Below, one piece after another: positions 55,701 to 64,000 of a DNA stretch of 64,000 nucleotides. Location of the stretch: assembly GCA_023935145.1 (NCBI GenBank), contig CM043700.1, positions 103,778,400 to 103,842,399 of the forward strand, given 5' to 3'. A program made the translations under genes and the position numbers. Below the pieces are notes generated by a model. The model was not told where the DNA came from, searched no databases, and was given only the letters and a program-made list of their open reading frames with translations. Numbering within the stretch: position 1 is the first letter of the stretch; each line of letters begins with the position of its first letter. The DNA is from Bretschneidera sinensis (taxonomy: Eukaryota; Streptophyta; Magnoliopsida; Brassicales; Akaniaceae).

Positions 55701-56520
55701 CCTTTATGCTTTCTTGAGGATCAGACTCCAAAATGGCATTTACTTCCTCGAGTAACTTATCTAAACCCAAGTCTTCTCCAAAGTGAGCAAAGCATGCCTC
55801 CATGGGATCCTCAATGCTTGATTCATCCACAGTATCCTCAAGAACCTCCTCTATCAAGCATACATCTCTCATTTCATCATATTCCAGTGGTTACCTAGTG
55901 ATATCAAAAATGTTCCACTCCACTATCATATTTCCGAAGGAGATCTTCATCACCCCTGTCCTACAATTGATTAGGGCGTTAGCCATGGCTAAGAATGGTC
56001 GCCCTTGAATCACCGGTATTTGAATCCCTATATTCTGAACCGGCTCTGTGTCAAGCACAATAAAATCCACGGGAAAATAGAACTTATCCACTTTTATTAA
56101 AACGTCCTCAACTATCCCCCGTGGTCTTTTCACTAACCTGTCAGCTAATTGAAGCGTCGTGGATGTGGGCTTCAATTCTCCTAACCCCAACTGCACATAG
56201 ACTGAGTAGGGTAGAAGATTCACACTCGCCCCTAGATCCAAAAGGGCCCTCTCAATGTGGCTGACTCCTATCGTGCAAGAGATGGTAGGACACCCCGGGT
56301 CCTTATACTTGATGGGTAGCTTGCACTGAAGGATTGAACTGACCTGCTCAGTCAAAAATGCCTTCTTTGGGACATTCGTCCTCCTCTTGATAGTGACCAA
56401 GTCCTTTAAAAACTTGGCATATGATGGCACTTGATGGATGGCATCCAAAAATGGGATATTGATTTGGACTTGCTTGAATACCTCCAGAATTTCCTCATAC
56501 TTCCCTCCTTTCTTGGGCGC
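52762..56520 (-). pseudogene. H pol (minus-strand copy): protease, RT, RNase H, integrase
   Basis: The second full pol, very similar to 46530-50271. A 795-codon open stretch (55872-53485) covers the linker with [22 protein letters not shown] with the catalytic FMDDFSIFG, RNase H ([40 protein letters not shown]) and most of integrase ([20 protein letters not shown]). The rest (53433-52762) has [13 protein letters not shown] and ends EDPSYSD. Protease (56448-55891) has ALLDLGASVNLLPYSVY, but ILGRPFL reads IQGRPFL. Breaks: TAG 56521-56523, TAA 55891-55893, TGA 53485-53487. Each is a C-to-T change relative to G. Confidence 0.92.
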
Positions 56521-58249
56521 CTATAATCTCTCGGGGTAGGGCACTCTAGGTACAAACGACCTAGGAGGGTCTTTCTTAGTAGGTGTGGCTGTAGATGGCT
56601 CAGCATCTCTCTTCTCTGTGTTGCCACTCCCTTGCCCTTGCTGCATAGTAGGGCTCTCTTCCACTCGATTGTCCACTTGTCTCCTAGACCTCAGTGTGAC
56701 AATCGACTGTACTTGTTCCTCCTCGTGCGTAGGAGTTGATGAACTCTCAACCATAAATTGTCCTTTTGGGTTTTGCACGGGCTGACTGGGGAACTTTCCT
56801 TTCTCTCTCTCACCCAAGTGACTTGCAATTTGCCCTATTTGACTCTCCAGCTTGGCAATTGCTTGGGTGTTTACCATTGTTGCACTCCTCACATCGCTCA
56901 TATTTTGGCTAGTCGCCTTCATGAATTCCTTAAGGGTGTCCTCTAGCGACTGTGAAACTGGCGCTGGTGTTTGAGCGGGTGCATGGTAAGCAGGTGAAGG
57001 TGTTGGATGGGCAGAACGACCATGATTAGGAATTTGTGGAGCAAATCTGGGAGGATATTGATTTTGAGCATGATGAGAGGATCCTCCCTGATTCATTGGT
57101 TGGTTCTGCCTCCATGAAAAATTTTGGGTGGTTCCGCCACCCTGGATTGTACGTCTCGGAGTATGATCCATTTGACTGCCTTCGAAAGTCATTGAAAGCA
57201 TTTACTTGTTCCATAGGATACTCGGCACAAGCCGGCATTGATGGGCAATTCTATGCTAGATGCATGGGACTAGCACAGATGGAACAGCTTTCAACATTGA
57301 ATGTGTTGGCAGCATTGATGGATTAGCTCACAGTGAGAGCGTCAATCTTCTTGGTGAGGGCATCTAACTTTATCCTCAAATCAGCGTCCTCTCTGACCTC
57401 ATAGATGCCTCCCCTCTTAGGAGCACGAATGGATTTATCTCGACAGCTTGAAAAATCCCACTGCTGTGAGTTGTCGGACAACTTGTCCAACGCCATATAT
57501 GCTTCGTCTCCTATCAGACTCAAGAATGCCCCCCCATTCATAGACTCGATCATGCTACGGTTGGGTTGAGTCAACCCTTGGTAGAAGAATTGAACGAGTC
57601 TCCACTTCTCATATCCATGTGGAGGGCATCTGATCAGTAACTCTTTAAAGCACTCCCAGCTTTCAGAGAACTTCTCATCCTCGTCCTGAGTGAAAGAGCT
57701 AATCTCCTTTCGGCACTCATTCACTCTAGACATTGGGAAAAACTTATGATAAAATTTGCTAAGCAGGTTTTCCCAAGATGTAATAGACCCAGACGTGTTG
57801 GAGTCCAACCACGCCCTAGCTCTATCGTGAAGGGAGAAAGGGAAGAGTCGAAGATTGACTGACTCCTCAGAGAAGTTCTGGAATTTGAATGTAGCACAAA
57901 TGTCTTTGAACTTCTTCACATGACTATAAGGATTTTCAAGATCTAAGCCATGGAATGAGGGTAGGAGTTGGATAACATGTGGCTTCAAATCAAAGTGTGT
58001 GGCATTGGTTGGTGGCAACACTATGCAGGAAGATGAGTTAGTCGCAACGGGTGCGAACAAATCCCTAAGGGATGTAGTGGAGTCCACGTTCCAAGCTCTA
58101 GGTTGCTCTACGTGTTCAGGATGATTAAAATTTTCTCCCATCTCAACAGTCTCTCTCTCAACTAGTGCTCTTTTCTGCCTCCTAAGAGTTCTTTCTAAGT
58201 CGGGATCTAAATGTGTCAAATCTAAGTTTAAGGATCTCCGACCAAGCAT
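56521..58249 (-). pseudogene. H gag (minus-strand copy)
   Basis: Starts at the ATG 58249 (MLGRRSLNLDLTHLDPDLER), and the N-terminal 308 codons are open, without the frameshift seen in G. The Gag core is VIQLLPSFHGLDLENPYSHV to CFKELLIRCPPHGYEKW. TAA at 57323-57325 and TAG at 57251-57253 interrupt the segment around the zinc knuckle (CSICASPMHLA, then the stop, then NC). An extra A near 57122 shifts the frame; the Pro/Gln-rich part and the TLRSRRQV region follow in 57201-56521. Together G and H cover each other's breaks, but neither copy is intact. Confidence 0.9.
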
Positions 58250-58409
58250 ACACTAACAGAAAAATAATGAGATACTAACCAGCAGAAGCAACAGAATAAA
58301 GCAAACAAATTTTTTTTTAATTAAATTAATTTTTTTTATAACAAAAAGATAACTAACTAGTAGAAAAATAAAATCAATTCAGACAAAAAAATTTCACAAA
58401 CCAAACAAT

Positions 58410-58427
58410 TCCCCGACAACGGCGCCA
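58410..58427 (-). other. Primer-binding site for tRNA-Asp (H)
   Basis: TCCCCGACAACGGCGCCA on the plus strand, one transition from the perfect site, 6 bp from LTR3. Confidence 0.92.
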
Positions 58428-58433
58428 AAAACT

Positions 58434-59699
58434 TGTTGTGAGTTTTAAATTTACTCGCAAGCGCACGCGTCGTTTGCAGTATAGCGTTGTGCAAGTGCGA
58501 GGTTGAATCCACAGGGAATTGCGTTGTGAAAATATAATTTTTAATCTAAACTAACTCTATTTTAACCTAGTTCCGAATTTTGAATGATAATTTGCAAAAG
58601 AAATTAAAATTAAACTAAGTTGATTAAAAACTAATAATAAAAAGCACTAAGGTTTCCGAATCCACACCATCGAAGTTAAGCATACATGTTCTAAAAATAT
58701 AGCCTATCAAAACATTCAATGAATCCAACTATAAGACAAAAAACAAAGAATATCCCAACTAAACCAAAAGCACCCAATGTATCCGCTCTTAATAAATCAC
58801 AAAGGGAATCCAATTTAATCGAAAAGCATTCAATGTATCCATCAGATACAACACAAAGAAAATCCAACAGACAATTTAAACTCAATCAATTATACGATTA
58901 ACTCAAATAATTGACAGAACATTTATACTAAAAATTGTCAGATTTGTACAAGCAAATCTGAACTACTACGCCAAACAACGGCGGGGCTTCATCTTCAACC
59001 TTAGCTGAAGAGTCTAGCCACTCATAACTATAAAACTATAATAAAAAGTGCTAAACATTTAAACTAAAACAACTGAATATAAATAAATAAATAAACAACT
59101 TTACATGGGAGAAATTCCACTCGCTATTGGGCGGCGCTTCCCCTCGTGGTAGCAATGCCTTCGGGATCCACCAAAATGCTGGCGGAAGTCCACTGGTAAA
59201 CACCAAAGTGGCTCAGGAATTGTACACTGAATTATGAAGTCAGGTGGTGTTTATATAGGGGAAGACCCGGAGTAATGTGGCTTGCAGAAACGATGTGGGA
59301 TACAGGCCCGTGTGCGCTCGATCGCAGTATGTTGCGATCGATCGTAGATGCGCTCGATCGCGTGTCTGGTGCGCACGATCTCATGTGCGCTCGATCGCAT
59401 GTCTGCTGCGATCGATCGCAGATGCACTGAACTTCAAATATTTCGATGTGGGATTGATGACCTTGCGCTCGATCATAGGCAGGTACGCTCGAGCGCATGT
59501 GCGCTCGATCGCATATCTCGTGCGATCGATCGCAATGTCTCCAGAAGCTTCAAATCTCCTGAAATGCTTCATTTTCTCCACAAAGCTGTAAAAACACACA
59601 AAACACAAGAAAAACGTAAAATAAAGTAAAATACTACTAACTAAGAGCATAACAAATGTAAGTTAAGGGTCTAAAATATGCAATATTTAAGACTCATCA
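58434..59699 (-). repeat. LTR3 of G (family A, minus)
   Basis: 1266 bp, the same length as LTR2 and its closest relative. On its left it has a PBS (as a 5' LTR), on its right a polypurine tract (as a 3' LTR). One LTR therefore serves both roles, as in LTR-recombined tandem elements. The palindrome array is at 59318-59534, with boxes GCGATCGATCGCA and GCGCTCGAGCGTACC-like variants. Confidence 0.92.
59252..59301 (-). promoter_or_regulatory. snRNA-type promoter in LTR3: USE plus TATA, 33-bp spacing
   Basis: On the minus strand ATCCCACATCG (59301-59291) and TATATA (59257-59252), with 33 bases between. A second USE is at about 59444-59454. Confidence 0.72.
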
Positions 59700-60294
59700 A
59701 ATACCCCCAAACTTATATTTTGCTAGTCCCTTAGCAAAACAAAATAAAAGACTCAATGAAAAACAAAGAACATAAAGATAAAGTCATCACTCATGGTATC
59801 CAAAAATTTAAGGAGCACACATCACCATGATATTCATACATAAGCAAGCTTAAAAAGGTGAACCCATCTTCGCAATGAATAGAAATATTAAAATCTAATT
59901 ACTTACAAAAGGCAGGATAAGGCATCACAAGCTTGAATCAGTGTAAGGTGAACTAGCATATAAAAATGAAGCTTCCAAGTAACTCTAATGTGTAAGGTCT
60001 CCATGTCTCAAGATTCACCGAATTTCCCATCAAAAATGAACGAAAAGGCATAGTTTTTATTTTATTCTTTTTTTTTTTAATAAGGCACGACTATGTTTAG
60101 TTCCCTTAAGCTTTCTAATTGACCCATGTAGCGAGTGTTAAGTCAATGACTCCCAAACCAGGTGGTGTTAGGGCATTAGGTGTAAAGACACCCCTAAGGA
60201 CTTACTAACTCGAGTCAAAAAGGCTACGAAATTAAACCGACCTTAATATTACCAAGCAAAATTCCACCTTTTGACGTGAACACTCACTGCTTAC
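59700..60294 (-). other. Polypurine tract and second half of a 3' UTR (inverted)
   Basis: AATACCCCCAAACTT at 59700-59714 is the reverse complement of the PPT beside LTR3. The rest matches 61025-61643 in reverse complement. It stops at ACTGAGG (60294-60299), where plus-strand pol sequence begins. No gene. Confidence 0.85.
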
Positions 60295-61643
60295 TGAGGA
60301 GTCCGGACATTGAGACGATACTGTTGGAGGATCCTAGTTACTCAGATTGAGTGTAGTATTCTAGGGAGAGTCTGGCTGAAGATGTTAAACTTAGCGCTCA
60401 TGGGAGGCACCCCACAGCTTATCTTTTCTTTTGTTTATTTATTATTTCGCATTTTTATGATTAATGTTTGTTTCCAGTATTTTTTGTTTTCCAGTTTTTA
60501 TTTTTCAGGGACAAAGCGTACTTCAGTTCAAGTTTGGGGGTATGCTGTGAGCCATACCAGTCCAGATAGTTCTCCATATCTCAGGTCAGCTCTTTCCATA
60601 TTAGTCACACATTGGGGTCAATGTGTAATTTAAGTTTGGGGGTATGGGAGACACATCACACACTTTGTCCTAATTTGTTGTCTTTTCGTCATAGAGATAA
60701 ATGCATGCTCATGTCATCGTGAAATTTTAGTTGATCTAAACATTTTTTGTGATGTAATGTCATTGATGAGCTTAACATTTTGAACACATGATCTGGTGAT
60801 AAATTTTTAAAATTTAGTTACTTACTTTAAGCATTTTGAGAATTCACATGTTTGATCTAATCTAACACGAGCACATTAGCACAAATTATGTGAGGTATGA
60901 CATGTGATTTTAATGTGTATTTTTCCTTATCTTAACTGAAACTGGATGACTTGTTGGATGAACTCTTGGGCATAAGAAAATATTAAAAAAAAAATTATCA
61001 ATAAACTTTTCGCTGAGTAACTGGACCTCTTGCCTCAGTAAGCAGTGAGTGTTCACGTCAAAAGGTGGAATTTTTCTTGGTAATATTAAGGTCGGTTTAA
61101 TTTCGTAGCCTTTTTTACTTGAGTTAGTAAGTCCTTAGGGGTGTCTTTACACCTAATGCCCTAAAACCACCTGGTTTGGGAGTCATTGACTCAACACTCG
61201 CTACATTGGTCAATTAGAAAGCTTAAGGGAACTAAACATAGTCGTGCCTTATTATTGTTAAAAAAATAAAAAGAAAAAAAAAATAAAAACTATGCCTTTT
61301 CGTTCATTTTTTATGGGAAATTCGGTGAATCTTGAGACATGGAGACCTTACACATTAGAGTTACTTGGAATCTTCATTTTTATATGCTAATTCACCTTAC
61401 ACTGATTCAAGCTTGTGATGCCTTATCCTGCCTTTTGTAAGTAATTAGATTTTAACATTTCTATTCATTGCAAAGATGGGTTTACCTTTTTAAGCTTGCT
61501 TATGAATGAATATCATGGTGATGTGTGCTCCTTAAATTTTTGGATACCATGAGTGATGACTTTATCTTTATGTTCTTTGTTTTTCATTGAGTCTTTTATT
61601 TTGTTTTGCTAAGGGACTAGCAAAATATAAGTTTGGGGGTATT
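60295..61643 (+). other. End of pol and complete 3' UTR with polypurine tract (plus)
   Basis: 60295-60409 repeats 50215-50328 almost exactly (the last 17 pol codons, stop and UTR start), then continues into the full 3' UTR. PPT-like motifs: 60505-60545 (TTCAAGTTTGGGGGTATG after a GGGACAAAG box) and 60615-60650 (TTTAAGTTTGGGGGTATG after CATTGGGGTCAATGTG). The true tract AAGTTTGGGGGTATT (61629-61643), preceded by GGGACTAGCAAAA, touches LTR4. Confidence 0.85.
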
Positions 61644-61808
61644 TGATGAGTCTTAAATATTGCATATTTTAGACCCTTAACTTATATTTTTTATGCTCTT
61701 AGTTAGTAGTATTTCACTTTATTTTACATCTTTCTTGTGTTTTGTGTATTTTTATAGGTTTGTGGAGAAAATGAAGCATTTCAGGAGATGTGAAGCTTCA
61801 AGAGAAAT

Positions 61809-61977
61809 TGCGATCGATCGCACTATGCTGCGATCGAGCGCAAGGTCATCAATCCCACATCGAAATGTTTGCAGTGCATCGCACCAGACACGCGATCGAG
61901 CACACATGCGATCGAGCGCACCAGACACGCGATCGAGTGCATCTGCGATCGATCGCAACATACTGCGATCGAGCGCA
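61809..61977 (+). repeat. Palindrome array in LTR4
   Basis: CGATCG-centred boxes start at 61811, 61831, 61893, 61909, 61930, 61946 and 61966, spaced 20, 62, 16, 21, 16 and 20 bp. Full boxes include GCGATCGATCGC (twice) and GCGATCGAGCGC (three times). A USE-like ATCCCACATCG lies in the 62-bp gap. Confidence 0.9.
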
Positions 61978-61987
61978 CTCGGGTAGT

Positions 61988-62037
61988 ATCCCACATCGTT
62001 TCTGCAAGCCACATTGCTCCGGGTCTCCCCCTATATA
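61988..62037 (+). promoter_or_regulatory. snRNA-type promoter in LTR4: USE plus TATA, 33-bp spacing
   Basis: ATCCCACATCG at 61988-61998 and TATATA at 62032-62037, with 33 bases between. It lies directly downstream of the palindrome array. Transcription would be expected to start around 62065. Confidence 0.73.
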
Positions 62038-62853
62038 AGCACCATTTGACTTCATAATTCAATGTACAATTCCTGAGCCACTTTGGTGTTTATCGGTGGA
62101 CGTCCGTCAGCATTTTGGTGGATCCCGAAGGCATTGCTACCACGAGGGGAAGCGCCGCCCGTCAGCGAGTGGAATTTCTCCCATGTAAAGTTGTTTATTT
62201 ATTTCTTTATATTCAGTTGTTTTAGTTTAAATTTTTAGCACTTTTTATTATAGTTTTATTGTTATGAGTGGCTAGACTCTTCAGCTAAGGTTGAAGATGA
62301 AGCCCCGCCGTTGTTTGGCGTAGTAGTTCAGATTTGCTTGTACAAATCTGACAATTTTTAGTATAAATGTTCTGTCAATTATTTGAGTTAATCTTATAAT
62401 TGATTGAGTTTAAATTGTCTGTTGGATTTTCTTTGTGTTTCATCTGATGGATACATTGAATGCTTTTCGATTAAATTGGATTCCCTTTGTGATTTGTTAA
62501 GAGCGGATACATCGGGTGCTTTTGGTTTAGTTGGGATATTCTTTGTTTTTTGTCTTATAGTTGGATTCATAGAATGTTTTGATAGGCTATATTTTTAGAA
62601 CATGTATGCTTAACTTCGGTGGGGTGGATTCGGAAACCTTAGTGTTTTTATTATTAGTTTTAAAATCAATTTAATTTAGTTTTAATTTGTTTTGCAAATT
62701 ATCATTCAAAATTCGAAACTAGGTTAAGATAGGGTTAATTTAGATTAAAATTTATATTTTCACCACGCAATTCCATGTGGATTCGACCTCGCACTTGCAC
62801 ACACTATATTGCAAACGACTCGTGCGCTTGCGAATAATTTAAAACTCACAACA

Positions 62854-63210
62854 ATACACCATGCCTAACTCGTTGCATAGTGAGATCAATAGCCTAAGGT
62901 GTGGGCCAAGCTCTTAGGTAGGCAACCATTAGATATTCATGATAAGGCTAGAGCACTAAAACCTTAGTTAATGGGAAAGTATAATTAGTGGTGGATATCG
63001 TAGCCCTATGATCTCATTATTGTTATTTACTCACAATCAAATTGTTATTTCTCTTTTTAACTTGAAGAAACTAATTCAAAAACGAAATTCACCAATCTCT
63101 ATGGAAATGATCTCGCACTTGCACACTATGCTACCACAGACCTTGTGCACTTGCAAGTAAAACTAGAACGGTTATTCACTGAATTATTTAGGTGTATAAT
63201 CACTCCAACA
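62854..63210 (+). repeat. Element J 5' LTR, second part (R/U5)
   Basis: It repeats ATACA and continues the LTR interrupted at 43350. It matches the right LTR of element F (27091-27430) in reverse complement and ends CACTCCAACA. Confidence 0.9.
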
Positions 63211-63216
63211 AGTTTT

Positions 63217-63234
63217 TGGTGCCATTGCCGGGGA
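63217..63234 (+). other. Primer-binding site for tRNA-Asp (element J)
   Basis: TGGTGCCATTGCCGGGGA, two transitions from the perfect site, 6 bp after the LTR. Confidence 0.88.
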
Positions 63235-63545
63235 TTGTGCTAAATTTCTTTTTGGAATTATTTTCGTTAGTTATTTTTATTTTATTTTATTCTATTTTAT
63301 TTTATTCTGTTCCGTTTTATTTTTAGTTTTATCAAAAATCAGATTTATTCCTTCTGTGGAGAGGAGGAGTTTCTATCCTCATTGCGATCGAGCACACTCC
63401 TTGGTGCGATCGAGCGCAATCCCAATACGATTGAGCGCTGTTCTTGGTGCGCTCGGGCGTAAAAGCTCCAGAGAGTACCCAAGAAGCAGTACTGAAACTG
63501 CTACACTGAAGTTTTTCAAGTAATTCATTCGGGGGAGAAGTACCA
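63235..63545 (+). other. Leader of element J with CGATCG palindromes
   Basis: A TTTTATTTTA-type microsatellite-like run lies at 63270-63325, then boxes TTGCGATCGAGCAC, GTGCGATCGAGCGCAA, TACGATTGAGCGC and GTGCGCTCGGGCG at 63382-63460. It is the counterpart of the F leader at 26846-26890. No gene. Confidence 0.75.
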
Positions 63546-63662
63546 ATGGCGGAAGCTAGATATGTTGCTATGGAGAGGAAGATAGATATGCTTGTAAATG
63601 CCATGACTGCACGGAAGAGCCCACCTAATCCACATATACTCATTGGCTATTTGTATATGTAG
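63546..63662 (+). pseudogene. Element J gag remnant
   Basis: From the ATG at 63546 the frame reads MAEARYVAMERKIDMLVNAM, TARKSPPNP, and stops at 63660-63662. The ERKIDMLVNAMTA segment corresponds to VERKLDLLVKAMTAQN, which lies after the Gag core in element F (about 25900). The core itself is missing, so the leader is joined to mid-gag by a deletion. Confidence 0.7.
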
Positions 63663-64000
63663 TTTGCTTTAATTGTTAAAATTGGCATTTCAATAGGTGT
63701 GGTGGATGATTGTAGTAAAGGTAAAGAAGTGATCCACGACTAGTATTTGGCATAAGGTGAGTATTACCCTAATCTTGGTAAGCATGAATGTTAGTGGGGA
63801 GACCAAAACAATAAGGTTACATAAGAATTGTAATTCGCTATTTAGATATAATAGTTATATTTATAACTATGTGGTAAGATAAGTTAATTATATATTAATG
63901 ATGAGATAGTGATTTCAAAACCTTTGTGCTGAATGTTGTGTGATTGTATAGATTGTTGAGAATTTGATGACGTTCATCACTTGATTTCATTTCAATTCAT
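63663..64000. other. Unassigned AT-rich sequence at right edge
   Basis: I recognise no coding sequence, LTR edge or repeat family here. A 20-base perfect hairpin-like palindrome (ATAGTTATA, TT, TATAACTAT) lies at 63851-63870. This could be the remainder of element J, another insertion, or host DNA. Confidence 0.5.

Larger units (their letters stand above)
43351..62853 (+). mobile_element. Composite G: four-LTR family-A element with an inverted inner block
   Basis: The outer termini are TGATGAGTC (43351) and CTCACAACA (62853), with TSD ATACA at 43346-43350 and 62854-62858, so the 19.5-kb unit behaves as one insertion. Inside, left to right: LTR1 (+), PBS, gag-pol (+), LTR2 (+), PBS and leader (+), then an inverted block (51721-60294) with a gag remnant, 3' UTR, a full gag-pol, PBS, LTR3, PPT and 3' UTR all on the minus strand. 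The last pol codons and 3' UTR (+) and LTR4 (+) follow. LTR1 and LTR4 are one subfamily; LTR2 and LTR3 are another. Confidence 0.88.
61644..62853 (+). repeat. LTR4 of G (3' LTR, family A)
   Basis: 1210 bp, partner of LTR1 and with the same U3 wording (CTTCAAGAGAAATTGCGATC). It keeps the USE that LTR1 lost and lacks LTR1's 67-bp duplication. The TSD ATACA follows at 62854-62858. Confidence 0.95.
42382..64000 (+). mobile_element. Element J: F-like element whose 5' LTR is split by composite G
   Basis: The LTR is 42382-43350 plus 62854-63210, with TSD ATACA of the G insertion at the split. Then come the PBS (63217-63234), a leader with CGATCG palindromes and a short gag remnant. The R/U5 half is the same family as element F. 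The U3 start (CTTAAATATT...ATTTAAGACCCTTAA) is instead like family A. The element continues to, or is broken before, the right window edge. Confidence 0.82.

Noticed and set aside
61988..62300. A genuine snRNA gene downstream of the USE/TATA
   Set aside because: Sequence from +1 does not resemble U1, U2, U4, U5 or the U2-type 5' end. It is R/U5 of the LTR followed by a PBS, so only the promoter is snRNA-like.
62404..62598. A 64-codon open frame with the same sequence in all seven family-A LTRs (for example 500-694, 3740-3934, 11618-11812, 44167-44361, 51143-51337, 58691-58885), ending GFIECFDRLYF
   Set aside because: It begins with TTG, not ATG, and most copies have no internal ATG. Its conservation is no better than that of the surrounding LTR, so it is explained by LTR identity.
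43351..62853. Simple tail-to-tail pair of two complete, separately inserted elements
   Set aside because: There are no TSDs around the inner unit, LTR2 follows pol without a PPT, LTR3 has a PBS and a PPT on opposite sides, and the inner LTRs face opposite directions.
63663..64000. Host gene or intron at the right edge
   Set aside because: No open frame, splice-like conservation or similarity that I can support; left as unassigned.

Overview
This window is plant nuclear DNA made almost entirely of nested LTR retrotransposons. I see no host protein gene, tRNA or rRNA. All intact primer-binding sites match the 3' end of tRNA-Asp (TGGCGCCGTTGCCGGGGA and near variants). The pol genes are ordered protease, reverse transcriptase (RT), RNase H, integrase, with no chromodomain, and the proteases carry DLGAS. 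These features point to Athila-type Ty3/gypsy elements of an angiosperm, probably a eudicot; the species cannot be told from the sequence. One piece at the far left (1-244) is a chromovirus-type RT.

Nesting order, supported by 5-bp target-site duplications (TSDs). Left: a deleted derivative of family A (245-4018, minus) abuts element C (4019-20857, minus). C is split by the complete element B (5684-18924, minus, TSD TAGGT), and B's integrase is split by a solo family-A LTR (11365-12752, TSD CCGAG). Middle: element I (20858-42381, plus) is split by element D (21245-37861, plus, TSD AAGCC). D's 5' LTR is split by a solo LTR of its own family in reverse orientation (21255-22690, TSD AGAGT) and by element F (22934-27966, minus, pol deleted). 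Right: element J (from 42382, plus) sits in I's 3' LTR. J's own LTR is split by composite G (43351-62853, plus, TSD ATACA), which has four family-A LTRs, one gag-pol on the plus strand and a second full gag-pol inside an inverted 8.6-kb block.

Coding regions: gag (CCHC knuckle), protease, RT, RNase H and integrase are recognisable in B, D, G and H; C and F keep gag and protease; I keeps pol. B and D also carry a third ORF downstream of pol, resembling the domain annotated in plants as 'putative plant transposon protein'. Every coding region is broken by stops or frameshifts, so the elements look inactive, though G and H differ from each other by few changes and are fairly young.

The most interesting signals are non-coding. 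(1) Five of six complete family-A LTRs, and one LTR of the C/D family, have a plant snRNA-type upstream sequence element (ATCCCACATCG, one mismatch in the C/D copy) exactly 33 bp upstream of a TATA box. This is the architecture of plant Pol II snRNA promoters. (2) Several LTR families carry arrays of short GCG...CGC palindromes in U3 or UTRs. (3) A conserved block and repeated polypurine-tract-like motifs recur in the 3' UTRs of different families. (4) LTR promoter modules appear to be exchanged between families.
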